A DNA stretch of 15,837 nt from the NCBI GenBank assembly GCA_035369865.1, contig DAOOVG010000052.1:1-15837 (forward strand), read 5' to 3'. Every line of letters begins with the position of its first letter. The first letter of the stretch is position 1. This DNA comes from MVYY01 sp035369865. GTDB taxonomy: Bacteria > Bacteroidota > Bacteroidia > Bacteroidales > Paludibacteraceae. Under the pieces are notes generated by a model that was not told the origin of the DNA, made no database searches, and saw only the letters and a program-made list of their open reading frames with translations. Position numbers and translations under genes: made by a program. Shown one piece after another: positions 5,873 to 13,215 of this stretch.

Positions 5873-8332
5873 ATGAAAAGAAGGATTTTAAATGTTTTTT
5901 TGTTAGTATTATTAAGTAGTTCTTTATTTGCTTCGGTTAATATTAAAGGAAAAGTTGTAGAAGGGTCCACTCAATTGCCCCTTGAATTTGTAAATGTTGT
6001 TCTTTATCAGGTAGGATCCACTTTACCTTTAGTTGGTGTAGCTACCGATAAAAATGGAATTTTTAACATCATTACTGATGTAAAAGGGAAATATCTTATT
6101 CGTATTAGCATGATTGGTTATCAACCTGTTGAGAAACAAATAAATATAGATAAAAGTTCCATTGATTTAGGAATTATTTCTTTAAAAGAAGAAACAAAAT
6201 TTCTTTCAGAGGTTGAGGTAGTAGCTCAAGGTTTTCAAATGAAATTTGATATTGATAAAAAAGTATTTAGTGTGGATCAAAATATTGCCTCTGCAGGAGG
6301 TTCAGCTACTGAAGTTTTACAAAATATTCCTTCTGTTGATGTGGATAATGAAGGTAATATTTCGTTACGAAACAATTCAAATGTAGAAGTTTGGATTAAT
6401 GGTAAACCTGCTGGTTTGACAACTGAAAATCGAGCACAGGTACTTCAACAAATGCCTGCTGAAAGTATTGAATCTATCGAAATAATTACTAATCCTTCTG
6501 CCGAATTCGATCCTGAAGGAACAGCAGGAATTATTAATCTGGTATTGAAAAAAAATCGTAAAGCTGGATATTATGGAAGTCTTTCAGCAGGAATCATGTA
6601 TCCTGAAAATGCTAAATTAGGCAAAACTTTAGGTGGAAATTTTAATTATTCTAGTAGCAAGGTTGATGCTTATGCCAACATTGGTTATCGTTCAATGAAT
6701 ATGAAAGGTGGAGGTTGGAATCGTCGTTATAGTTATTTAGAGATGGATACTACTTTTTTATCGCAAAATAATGCAATGAATCATTCTTTTGACGGTTTAT
6801 TTTTGCGAGCGGGTGCTGATTTTCATTTGACTGATAAAAATTCGATTGGAATTTCTGGCTTTAGTATGTATCAAAAAGAAAATTCTTCCAATTTTTTGGA
6901 TTATTTATTGACAAGTTCTATTTATCAATATACCATTCGCGATTATAACCGAAATACTTTTGAAAAAGGTACTCATCCAAGTTATAATTTGACACTGGAT
7001 TATCAACATGATTTCAATAAAAAAGGAACTAATTTAATGGCAAGCCTCACTTATTCTAATCATGATAGGAATTCAGAAGAGCAATTTATTCAACGAGAAG
7101 ATAGTTTAGAACAAGCCACCAGCGATATTACTCAAAATACCGATAATCAGAATAATAATTGGAATTTTAAAGTGGATTATACTAATAAATTTACAGAAAA
7201 TAATAAATTGGAAGCAGGCTGGCAAAGCAGAATTCAAAGTAGAAACAGTTTGGTCTCAGCAGTCGATAATTTACAGCAGGGAATTAGCATTCCTTCCTAT
7301 TATAATGATTTTGATTATGATGAACAAATTCATGCGGCATATGTAACTTATGGAGCCCGTTTTAATCGTTTAAGTCTTCAAGGTGGGGTGAGAGCGGAGT
7401 ATATGTGGAAACAAATTACTAATGAAACTTATGATTCAATAGCTCAATTGAATCCACAAACTTATTTTCAGCTTTTCCCAAGTGTATATATTTCTTATAC
7501 TTTACCCGAAAATGGGGAAATCCAGTTGAATTATACCCGTAGAGTGGACAGACCGCGAGGAAGAATGATTAATCCCTTCCGCGATTATACAGATTCCACT
7601 AATATTTCCTTTGGTAATCCTGAACTTAAGCCCCAGTTTTCTTCTTCTTATGAATTGAATTATTTGAAAAATTGGGATTATCATTCATTGTCATTTTCTG
7701 CTTATTATCGTTCAAGAAACAATGTGATACAAAATGTGCGGTACATGCATGGAAATAACATGGAAAATACCTATCTAAATATTATAAAAACTCAAAATTC
7801 AGGTTTGGAAGTAGTTGTGAAAGATAATTTTTCAAATGTTTTGAATTTAACTTCTTCTCTAAATTTATATTTTAATAAATTGGACTCTGCTACCTATATA
7901 AGCCCATATAATACAATTTGTCATATTCCTGCACAGGAAAATTTTTCATGGAATGCAAGAGTGATTGCCAATGTTTTATTAGCTAAAACTTTTTCCGCTC
8001 AAATTTCTGGAAATTATTCTTCGCCAACCATTATAAGCCAAGGGAAAAGGAAAGAAAGATATTCGATTGATCTGGGATTAAGAAAAACATTTATGGACCG
8101 TAAATTAAACCTGAGCTTAATGGTGCGTGATTTATTGAATTCGCGAAAAATGCGTTCTACTACTTGGGGAGAAGATTTTTATCAACAAACAGAATCTTAC
8201 TTTCATGGACGAATGATAGGATTAACCATTTCCTACAATTTTGGAAACATGAAGCCAATATCTCAAAAGAAAAAATCCACTGAGAATAATAATGAAGAAG
8301 AATTTCCAATGGATAATTTTGAAGGATTATAA
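5873..8332 (+). CDS. TonB-dependent outer-membrane receptor with carboxypeptidase-regulatory-like domain
   Basis: The 819-residue protein is an outer-membrane beta-barrel of the Bacteroidota TonB-dependent receptor superfamily. It has a signal peptide at 1-20 (KRR, a leucine-rich core, probable cleavage after SLFA), a carboxypeptidase-regulatory-like domain at about 22-105, a possible TonB-box region EVEVVA (113-118) and a plug domain at about 130-228 with IPSVDVDNEG, VWINGKPAGL and NPSAEFDPEGTAGIINLVLKK. The rest is alternating aromatic/polar strands of a large barrel, with YTRRVDRPRGRMINPF and GNPELKPQFSSSYELNY typical of the 'outer membrane beta-barrel protein' group. A charged tail of about 25 residues follows the last strand (ISYNFG). 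No SusD-like lipoprotein, TonB, regulator or enzyme gene is adjacent, so the substrate cannot be inferred and this is not a standard SusC/SusD pair. The ATG at 5873 directly precedes the signal peptide. Confidence 0.88.
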   Translation: MKRRILNVFLLVLLSSSLFASVNIKGKVVEGSTQLPLEFVNVVLYQVGSTLPLVGVATDKNGIFNIITDVKGKYLIRISMIGYQPVEKQINIDKSSIDLGIISLKEETKFLSEVEVVAQGFQMKFDIDKKVFSVDQNIASAGGSATEVLQNIPSVDVDNEGNISLRNNSNVEVWINGKPAGLTTENRAQVLQQMPAESIESIEIITNPSAEFDPEGTAGIINLVLKKNRKAGYYGSLSAGIMYPENAKLGKTLGGNFNYSSSKVDAYANIGYRSMNMKGGGWNRRYSYLEMDTTFLSQNNAMNHSFDGLFLRAGADFHLTDKNSIGISGFSMYQKENSSNFLDYLLTSSIYQYTIRDYNRNTFEKGTHPSYNLTLDYQHDFNKKGTNLMASLTYSNHDRNSEEQFIQREDSLEQATSDITQNTDNQNNNWNFKVDYTNKFTENNKLEAGWQSRIQSRNSLVSAVDNLQQGISIPSYYNDFDYDEQIHAAYVTYGARFNRLSLQGGVRAEYMWKQITNETYDSIAQLNPQTYFQLFPSVYISYTLPENGEIQLNYTRRVDRPRGRMINPFRDYTDSTNISFGNPELKPQFSSSYELNYLKNWDYHSLSFSAYYRSRNNVIQNVRYMHGNNMENTYLNIIKTQNSGLEVVVKDNFSNVLNLTSSLNLYFNKLDSATYISPYNTICHIPAQENFSWNARVIANVLLAKTFSAQISGNYSSPTIISQGKRKERYSIDLGLRKTFMDRKLNLSLMVRDLLNSRKMRSTTWGEDFYQQTESYFHGRMIGLTISYNFGNMKPISQKKKSTENNNEEEFPMDNFEGL

Positions 8333-8354
8333 TTTTTTATCCTCTAAATTTTAT

Positions 8355-9134
8355 TCAAATTTTTTTGTTAATTACAAGTCTTCTTCTAAATTCGGCTGCA
8401 ACGATGCCTGCAGCCACACTCACATTCAGTGATTCAGAAGTGAAATTCTCTGATGGATAAGGTGGAATAGTCAGATGAGTTGGAATAATATTTTCCAGTG
8501 CAGACGAAATACCATTGCCTTCATTACCCAACACAATGATTCCTTCTGTGGTAAGTGAGGTTGTATAAATATTTTCACCTTTAAGGAAAGTACCATACAG
8601 AGGTGTTTGATATTTCTTGCTTTCAATAAGGAAATCAGGTAAATGAACGATATGAACCTGAACTCGTGCTAATGCTCCCATCGTAGCCTGAACAACTTTT
8701 GTCCCATAAACATCAGTAGAATACTGGGAGCAGAATATATTTGAAATGCCAAACCAATCGGCTACGCGTATAATAGTGCCTAAATTGCCTGGATCTTGTA
8801 TATCTTCCAAAGCAAAGCACAGTTGAGAAGAAATTTCAGGGAACAACCATTTAGTTTCTTTCTTTTTAAAAATAGCCAATACTCCTTGAGGTGTTTTTTG
8901 TGTAGAAATTTTTTTAAATTCCTCGCTGGTTACTATAAGTATTTCTTCTGTTTGAATAGGCAAGTGATCTTTTAACCAATCAGGAGTAACTACCAGCAAT
9001 ATACATTTGAAAGAAGTACTTAAATCTATAACCAGTTTTGTCCCTTCGGCAAGGAAACAACCTAATTCATCTCTCCACTTTTTTTGTTGAAGACGGGAGA
9101 TCAGTTTTATTTTGTTTTTTGAAAGCACTTTCAA
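8355..9134 (-). CDS. TrmH/SpoU-family RNA 2'-O-methyltransferase
   Basis: A probable SAM-dependent methyltransferase acting on rRNA or tRNA ribose. With the start at 9134 it has 259 residues, normal for the family. The N-terminal substrate-binding part carries LSKNKIKLISRLQQKKWRD and FLAEGTKLV. The three SpoU motifs of the knotted catalytic domain are clear: LEDIQDPGNLGTIIRVADWFGI (109-130), IVLGNEGNGIS (200-210) and SESLNVSVAAGIVAAEFRRR (233-252). Asn118, Arg123, Glu205 and Asn237 are the expected conserved positions. No in-frame ATG exists: the frame reads TTG (9134), AAA, GTG (9128), and a TAA lies just upstream. Relatives I recall begin MLSKNK, which favours GTG at 9128. The family resembles RlmB, but the modified nucleotide cannot be assigned, so no symbol is given. 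The gene is convergent with the receptor, 22 bases apart. Confidence 0.87.
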   Translation of the reverse strand: MKVLSKNKIKLISRLQQKKWRDELGCFLAEGTKLVIDLSTSFKCILLVVTPDWLKDHLPIQTEEILIVTSEEFKKISTQKTPQGVLAIFKKKETKWLFPEISSQLCFALEDIQDPGNLGTIIRVADWFGISNIFCSQYSTDVYGTKVVQATMGALARVQVHIVHLPDFLIESKKYQTPLYGTFLKGENIYTTSLTTEGIIVLGNEGNGISSALENIIPTHLTIPPYPSENFTSESLNVSVAAGIVAAEFRRRLVINKKI

Positions 9135-9265
9135 GTAGTTTTGAGTTATATTTTATTATTAGGGGAAATATTTTTATTAGAAACCATAAAACATACTTTT
9201 TCAAAAAAACATAGAACTAAATGGATTTCTGCACCGATTGAAAAATTTTACAGTAGTCTTAGTGA

Positions 9266-9297
9266 CAAATTTACAAAAAGATAATATATTTGTCCAA
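9266..9297 (-). promoter_or_regulatory. Candidate promoter of the RNA methyltransferase
   Basis: On the minus strand TTG (9297-9295) is followed after 21 bases by TAAATTTG (9273-9266), matching the TTG / TAnnTTTG pattern. The leader to the start codon would be about 130 bases, which is long, so another start site nearer the gene is possible. Confidence 0.3.
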
Positions 9298-9511
9298 TAC
9301 TTCTAATTGAGTTCTAACACTGGCAAAGTTAAACCAAAATTTTAGTCGTATAAATTTAGACACAAAAATTTTTACTGCAAAAAATAATATTTTCTCTTTT
9401 AACCTTACTTTTTTATTCTAATGAATAATTTATAAACATTTGATTATTAAATAATAAAATTTATTCTAAATTTTTTTAAATATAAAATGTCTTCTATTAG
9501 TTCTTTTTTCG

Positions 9512-9519
9512 TATCTTTG
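9512..9519 (+). promoter_or_regulatory. -7 element of the trigger factor operon
   Basis: TATCTTTG is an exact TAnnTTTG match in a T-rich context, 47 bases before the trigger factor ATG. The implied start site is near 9525 with a leader of about 40 bases. The -33 element is not clear. The leader is A/T-rich without a Shine-Dalgarno sequence, as usual in this phylum. Confidence 0.55.
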
Positions 9520-9566
9520 TCTTCATTAAAAAACTAAATATCAGAAAATTAATTAAAAAATAAGTT

Positions 9567-10925
9567 ATGAATATCATTAAGAAAGACCTTGATCAAAACA
9601 ACGTTGTACTTACTTTAAACATCAAAAAAGATGATTATGCAGAAAATGTAGAAAAAAAATTGCGGGAGTTGCGTAAAAAATCAAATATGCCAGGATTCCG
9701 TCCAGGAATGGTACCTTTGCAGTTGGTAAGAAAAATGTACGGGAAATCAGTCCTTGCAGAAGAAATTGACCAACTCATCTCACAAAAGCTGCAAGATTAT
9801 ATCAAAGAAAACAAAATTGATATCTTGGGAGAACCACTACCACGAGAAGAAGATCAGCAAAATATAGATTTTAACTTACAGGAAGAATTTGAATTTAATT
9901 TTGAGCTGGGTTTGGCTCCTCAATTTGAAATATCATTTTCCAAAGAAGATAAAATTAAATATTACCACATCGAGGTTACCGATGAAATGATTGACAATAG
10001 AATCAAAGCTTATGCTTCCCGTTTTGGAAAATACCAGGAAGAAGAAACCGTTGAAGAAAAAGACATGTTGAAAGGAGAATTAGTTCAATTGGAAAATGGT
10101 AAAGTAAAAGAAAATGGGATTCATATTACCGATACAGTAATTACACCAGCTTATATGAAGGATGACGGTCAAAAATCATTGTTTATTGGTGCAAAAAAAG
10201 GAGATACGATTACTTTTAATCCTGCTGCTGCCTATCAAAACAACGAAACAGAATTATCTTCCTTGTTAAAAATTTCAAAAGAAGAAATAAACAATATTAA
10301 AGAAGATTTTCAGTTTAAAATTGAGACTATTACTCGTTTTTATCCTGCTGAAATCAATCAAGAATTATTCAATAAGGTTTATGGTGAAAATATAGTGTCA
10401 AGCGAAGAGGAGTTTCGTGAAAAAATAAAACAAGAAATTGAGAAAGAACTTGCTGCTGAAAGTAATTATAAATTTCAATTGGACGTTCGTACGATGTTGA
10501 TAGATCAATATAAAAACTTGAACTATCCTGATGAATTTTTAAAACGCTGGTTATTGCTCAAAAATAAAGACCTAACCCCAGAAAAGTTGGAAGAAGAGTA
10601 TCCAAAAATCATTGAAGATGTCACCTGGCAATTGATTAGAGAAAAATTACTGAAAGCTTTTAATATAAATGTGGAACCTGGGGAAGTAGAAAATTATGCT
10701 AAAGAATCGGCAAAAAGTCAGTTTGCACAGTACGGATTTACTAATGTTAGCGAAGACATCCTTGAAAATTATGCAAACGATATGATAAATAAAGAGGATA
10801 CCTTAAAAAACTTAATTGAGAATTTGTTTGATCAAAAGATTTTTTCTTCCATAAAGGAAGTTGTAACTTTAGAGACAAATAATGTTACCTTAGAAGAATT
10901 TGATAAATTGTTTGAAACCAAATAA
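9567..10925 (+). CDS. tig: Trigger factor, ribosome-associated chaperone
   Basis: The 452-residue product binds the ribosome at the exit tunnel and helps nascent cytoplasmic chains fold. The N-terminal ribosome-binding domain (about 1-115) holds the signature MPGFRPGMVP at 41-50, where Phe44-Arg45 match the E. coli FRK motif but Lys46 is Pro. LVRKMYGKSVLAEEI follows. A central segment (about 155-235) sits where the FKBP-like PPIase domain lies but is weakly conserved, as I recall for other Bacteroidota. The C-terminal helical chaperone domain (about 240-452) is rich in charged residues. The ATG at 9567 follows a good -7 element by 47 bases. clpP and clpX follow, the conserved tig-clpP-clpX order, which supports the assignment. 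Confidence 0.95.
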   Translation: MNIIKKDLDQNNVVLTLNIKKDDYAENVEKKLRELRKKSNMPGFRPGMVPLQLVRKMYGKSVLAEEIDQLISQKLQDYIKENKIDILGEPLPREEDQQNIDFNLQEEFEFNFELGLAPQFEISFSKEDKIKYYHIEVTDEMIDNRIKAYASRFGKYQEEETVEEKDMLKGELVQLENGKVKENGIHITDTVITPAYMKDDGQKSLFIGAKKGDTITFNPAAAYQNNETELSSLLKISKEEINNIKEDFQFKIETITRFYPAEINQELFNKVYGENIVSSEEEFREKIKQEIEKELAAESNYKFQLDVRTMLIDQYKNLNYPDEFLKRWLLLKNKDLTPEKLEEEYPKIIEDVTWQLIREKLLKAFNINVEPGEVENYAKESAKSQFAQYGFTNVSEDILENYANDMINKEDTLKNLIENLFDQKIFSSIKEVVTLETNNVTLEEFDKLFETK

Positions 10926-10974
10926 TTTTAAAAGATAATTTGAATTTAGAATTAAAACTGAAACTTTTTTAAAA

Positions 10975-10982
10975 TAATTTTG
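10975..10982 (+). promoter_or_regulatory. Candidate internal -7 element before clpP
   Basis: TAATTTTG matches TAnnTTTG exactly and lies 62 bases before the clpP ATG in the 118-base tig-clpP gap. No TTG is found at the expected -33 distance. If active, it would let clpP-clpX be transcribed apart from tig, and the inverted repeat that follows would lie over the start site and in the leader. Confidence 0.3.
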
Positions 10983-11028
10983 TTTATAAAAAATTCTCTA
11001 CCAATGAGAATGATAAATTTTTTATAAA
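10983..11028 (+). promoter_or_regulatory. Perfect 13-bp inverted repeat in the clpP leader
   Basis: TTTATAAAAAATT (10983-10995) and AATTTTTTATAAA (11016-11028) are exact reverse complements around a 20-base loop. Inside the loop the alternative pairing ATTCTC / GAGAAT (10993-10998 and 11005-11010) could form a competing short hairpin. The repeat ends 15 bases before the clpP ATG. It could be an operator, an RNA structure near the ribosome-binding region, or a weak attenuator. The pairing is seen directly; the function is inferred. Confidence 0.4.
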
Positions 11029-11043
11029 AAACAAATAATTATT

Positions 11044-11733
11044 ATGGATAAAAATAATGAATTTCGCAAATATGCAACCAAAAAGTTGAGAATAAATGGC
11101 TTGTTAATTGACCAATACAGTGATATTGTAAATACAAGTTATATTTCTCCTACCATTCTTGAAGAACGTCAACTGAATGTCACTCAAATGGATGTATTTT
11201 CAAGATTAATGATGGATCGAATTATTTTTCTGGGTACAGAAGTAGATGATTATGCTGCCAACGTAATTGAAGCTCAATTACTTTATCTTGATTCAGCGGA
11301 ACCAGGGAAGGATATTTCTATTTATCTGAATACACCAGGAGGTTCAGTTTATGCTGGTCTGGGTATTTATGATACTATGCAGTTCATTACTTCTGATGTT
11401 TCTACTATCTGTACCGGTATGGCAGCTTCGATGGGAGCAGTATTATTATCTGCCGGTGCAAAAGGGAAACGTTTTGCTCTTAAACATTCACGTATCATGA
11501 TTCATCAGCCAATGGGTGGAGCTCAAGGGCAAGCCTCAGACATTGAAATCACGGCTCGTGAAATCCAGAAAATGAAAAAAGAACTCTATAATATTCTGGC
11601 AGAACATACAGGCAATCCTTACGAAAAAATTGAAAAAGATGCTGATAGAGATTATTGGATGACTTCTTACGAAGCCCTGGAATATGGAATGATTGATAAA
11701 GTTCTTATCAACGAAAAGAAAACAAAAAAATAA
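11044..11733 (+). CDS. clpP: ATP-dependent Clp protease proteolytic subunit ClpP
   Basis: Serine peptidase of the ClpXP/ClpAP machines, forming cytoplasmic tetradecameric chambers that degrade unfolded polypeptides. The catalytic triad is complete: Ser129 in GMAASMGA, His154 in IMIHQPMGGAQGQASDI, and Asp203 in DRDYWM, with the same Ser-His and His-Asp spacings (25 and 49) as E. coli ClpP. LNTPGGSVYAGLGIYD (95-110) forms the substrate-binding strand. The 229 residues include an N-terminal part about 18 residues longer than in E. coli, ahead of ERQLNVTQMDVFSRLMMDRIIFLG. It may be a processed propeptide. The ATG at 11044 follows the inverted repeat in the leader, and clpX follows after nine bases. 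Confidence 0.96.
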   Translation: MDKNNEFRKYATKKLRINGLLIDQYSDIVNTSYISPTILEERQLNVTQMDVFSRLMMDRIIFLGTEVDDYAANVIEAQLLYLDSAEPGKDISIYLNTPGGSVYAGLGIYDTMQFITSDVSTICTGMAASMGAVLLSAGAKGKRFALKHSRIMIHQPMGGAQGQASDIEITAREIQKMKKELYNILAEHTGNPYEKIEKDADRDYWMTSYEALEYGMIDKVLINEKKTKK

Positions 11734-11742
11734 TGCTTAAAA

Positions 11743-12978
11743 ATGCCTAAAACCAAAAAATATTGTAATTTTTGTGGTCGTTCAGAGGATGAAGTAGAAT
11801 TTTTTATTTTAGGAATGGATGGCATTCAGATTTGCAACGATTGTGCTATGATTGCTGCAGAAATTGCGAAAGAAAACACCCAAGCCAAAAAACAAACTCT
11901 TTCTTTTGAAAAATCACAAATACCCAAGCCCAAAGAAATAAAACAATATCTAGATCAATATGTTATCGGGCAAGAGGAGGCAAAAAAATATTTATCAGTA
12001 GCCGTTTATAATCATTATAAACGTTTAATGCAGGAAAAAACTGATGATGATGTAGAAATAGAAAAATCTAACATTATCATGGTAGGACCAACGGGAACTG
12101 GTAAAACCTTGCTAGCAAGAACAATAGCAAAAAAATTACATGTGCCTTTTACTATTGTTGATGCGACGGTATTTACTGAAGCAGGTTATGTAGGTGAAGA
12201 TGTAGAAAGTATTCTTACGCGACTTTTACAAGTAGCAGATTATAATGTAGAAGCAGCAGAAAAAGGAATTGTCTTTATTGATGAAATCGATAAAATAGCT
12301 CGAAAAAGTGATAATCCAAGCATTACCCGCGATGTGAGTGGTGAAGGAGTGCAACAGGGTTTGTTAAAGTTGTTGGAAGGAACTATTGTCAATGTACCAC
12401 CACAAGGAGGTAGAAAACATCCAGAACAAAAAATGATTCCTGTAAATACACAGAATATTTTATTTATTTGTGGCGGAGCCTTTGAAGGCATCGAAAGGAA
12501 AATTGCAGCTCGTCTTAATACCAGAGTGGTCGGATATAATTCAATAGAAGGCACTAAGCAAATTGATCGGAATAATCTTATAAAATACATTATGCCTCAA
12601 GACCTCAAATCTTTTGGACTAATTCCGGAAATTGTAGGCCGTCTTCCTATTTTGACTTATCTTAATCCCTTGGATAGAAATTCTTTGCGTCAAATTCTTA
12701 CTGAACCTAAAAATTCTATTGTCAAACAGTATATTAAACTGTTTAAAATGGACAATATAGAATTAACTTTCGATGAAGAAGTTCTAGATTACATCGTAGA
12801 TAAAGCCATTGAATTCAAGTTGGGTGCCAGAGGATTGCGTTCCATTACAGAAACAATTATGATGGATGCCATGTATGAAATGCCATCAAAAAAAGCAGCA
12901 AAAAAGCTAACCATTACATTAGATTACGCTCAGAATAAACTGCAACAAACCAACTTGGATCAATTAAAAATAGCCTAA
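11743..12978 (+). CDS. clpX: ATP-dependent Clp protease ATP-binding subunit ClpX
   Basis: AAA+ unfoldase that recognises substrates and feeds them to ClpP. The N-terminal zinc-binding domain has Cys8, Cys11, Cys31 and Cys34. The AAA+ core shows Walker A GPTGTGKT (115-122), pore-1 loop GYVGED (148-153), Walker B IVFIDEID (176-183), the RKH loop (224-226), an arginine finger at Arg300 in VGRLP and sensor-2 GARGLRS (361-367). The length of 411 residues is normal. Where E. coli ClpX carries the IGF tripeptide that docks into ClpP, this protein has Val-Gly-Tyr (263-265). The gene starts nine bases after the clpP stop, so the two are almost certainly co-transcribed and made together. A strong terminator follows. 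Confidence 0.96.
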   Translation: MPKTKKYCNFCGRSEDEVEFFILGMDGIQICNDCAMIAAEIAKENTQAKKQTLSFEKSQIPKPKEIKQYLDQYVIGQEEAKKYLSVAVYNHYKRLMQEKTDDDVEIEKSNIIMVGPTGTGKTLLARTIAKKLHVPFTIVDATVFTEAGYVGEDVESILTRLLQVADYNVEAAEKGIVFIDEIDKIARKSDNPSITRDVSGEGVQQGLLKLLEGTIVNVPPQGGRKHPEQKMIPVNTQNILFICGGAFEGIERKIAARLNTRVVGYNSIEGTKQIDRNNLIKYIMPQDLKSFGLIPEIVGRLPILTYLNPLDRNSLRQILTEPKNSIVKQYIKLFKMDNIELTFDEEVLDYIVDKAIEFKLGARGLRSITETIMMDAMYEMPSKKAAKKLTITLDYAQNKLQQTNLDQLKIA

Positions 12979-13004
12979 AAATAATATTTCTAAAATTTTC
13001 AGTA

Positions 13005-13047
13005 AAAAGCAGGATATTAATTATTTTTATTAATGTCCTCTTTTTTT
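13005..13047 (+). terminator. Intrinsic terminator after clpX
   Basis: AGGATATTAAT (13011-13021) pairs with ATTAATGTCCT (13029-13039) over 11 pairs, one of them G-T, around the seven-base loop TATTTTT. CTTTTTTT follows (13040-13047). With one bulged C, AAAAAG (13004-13009) can also pair with the T-run, so it might work in both directions. It lies about 30 bases after the clpX stop and closes the tig-clpP-clpX operon. Confidence 0.75.
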
Positions 13048-13055
13048 AAAAAATG

Positions 13056-13086
13056 CTTGTATATTTGAAAAGTGTTTATAATTTTG
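13056..13086 (+). promoter_or_regulatory. Candidate promoter of recQ
   Basis: CTTG (13056-13059) is followed after 19 bases by TAATTTTG (13079-13086), a good Bacteroidota-type pair located just past the clpX terminator. A second -7-like box, TATATTTG, lies at 13060-13067. The leader to the ATG at 13216 would be about 120 bases. Confidence 0.4.
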
Positions 13087-13215
13087 TTTGCTTGTAAATG
13101 TGAAAAAATAAATCAAAAAAGGAAATAAAAGATTTTTTATTAAAGTAGAAAAAATTCATACTTAATTTTATTATTAAATACTAATTTTACTTATTTTGTG
13201 ATCGAGAATTGTTGT

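Larger units (their letters stand above)
9135..9566. other. Divergent A/T-rich promoter region
   Basis: This 432-base gap separates the minus-strand methyltransferase from the plus-strand trigger factor. It holds the candidate promoters for both, given separately. No open frame with protein-like content and no RNA gene was recognised in it. Confidence 0.6.

Noticed and set aside
7502..7684. 60-codon minus-strand frame within the receptor gene
   Set aside because: It is antisense to conserved barrel motifs and has no support of its own.
5873..8332. SusC-type glycan importer
   Set aside because: No SusD-like gene follows, and the barrel motifs fit the outer-membrane beta-barrel protein group rather than SusC.
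12240..12590. 116-codon minus-strand frame within clpX
   Set aside because: It is antisense to the conserved AAA+ core and is explained by the codon usage of clpX.
13198..13215. GTG start for RecQ six codons upstream
   Set aside because: The preferred ATG gives MAKK..., which matches the usual family N-terminus. The GTG also overlaps a -7-like box (TTATTTTG, 13191-13198).
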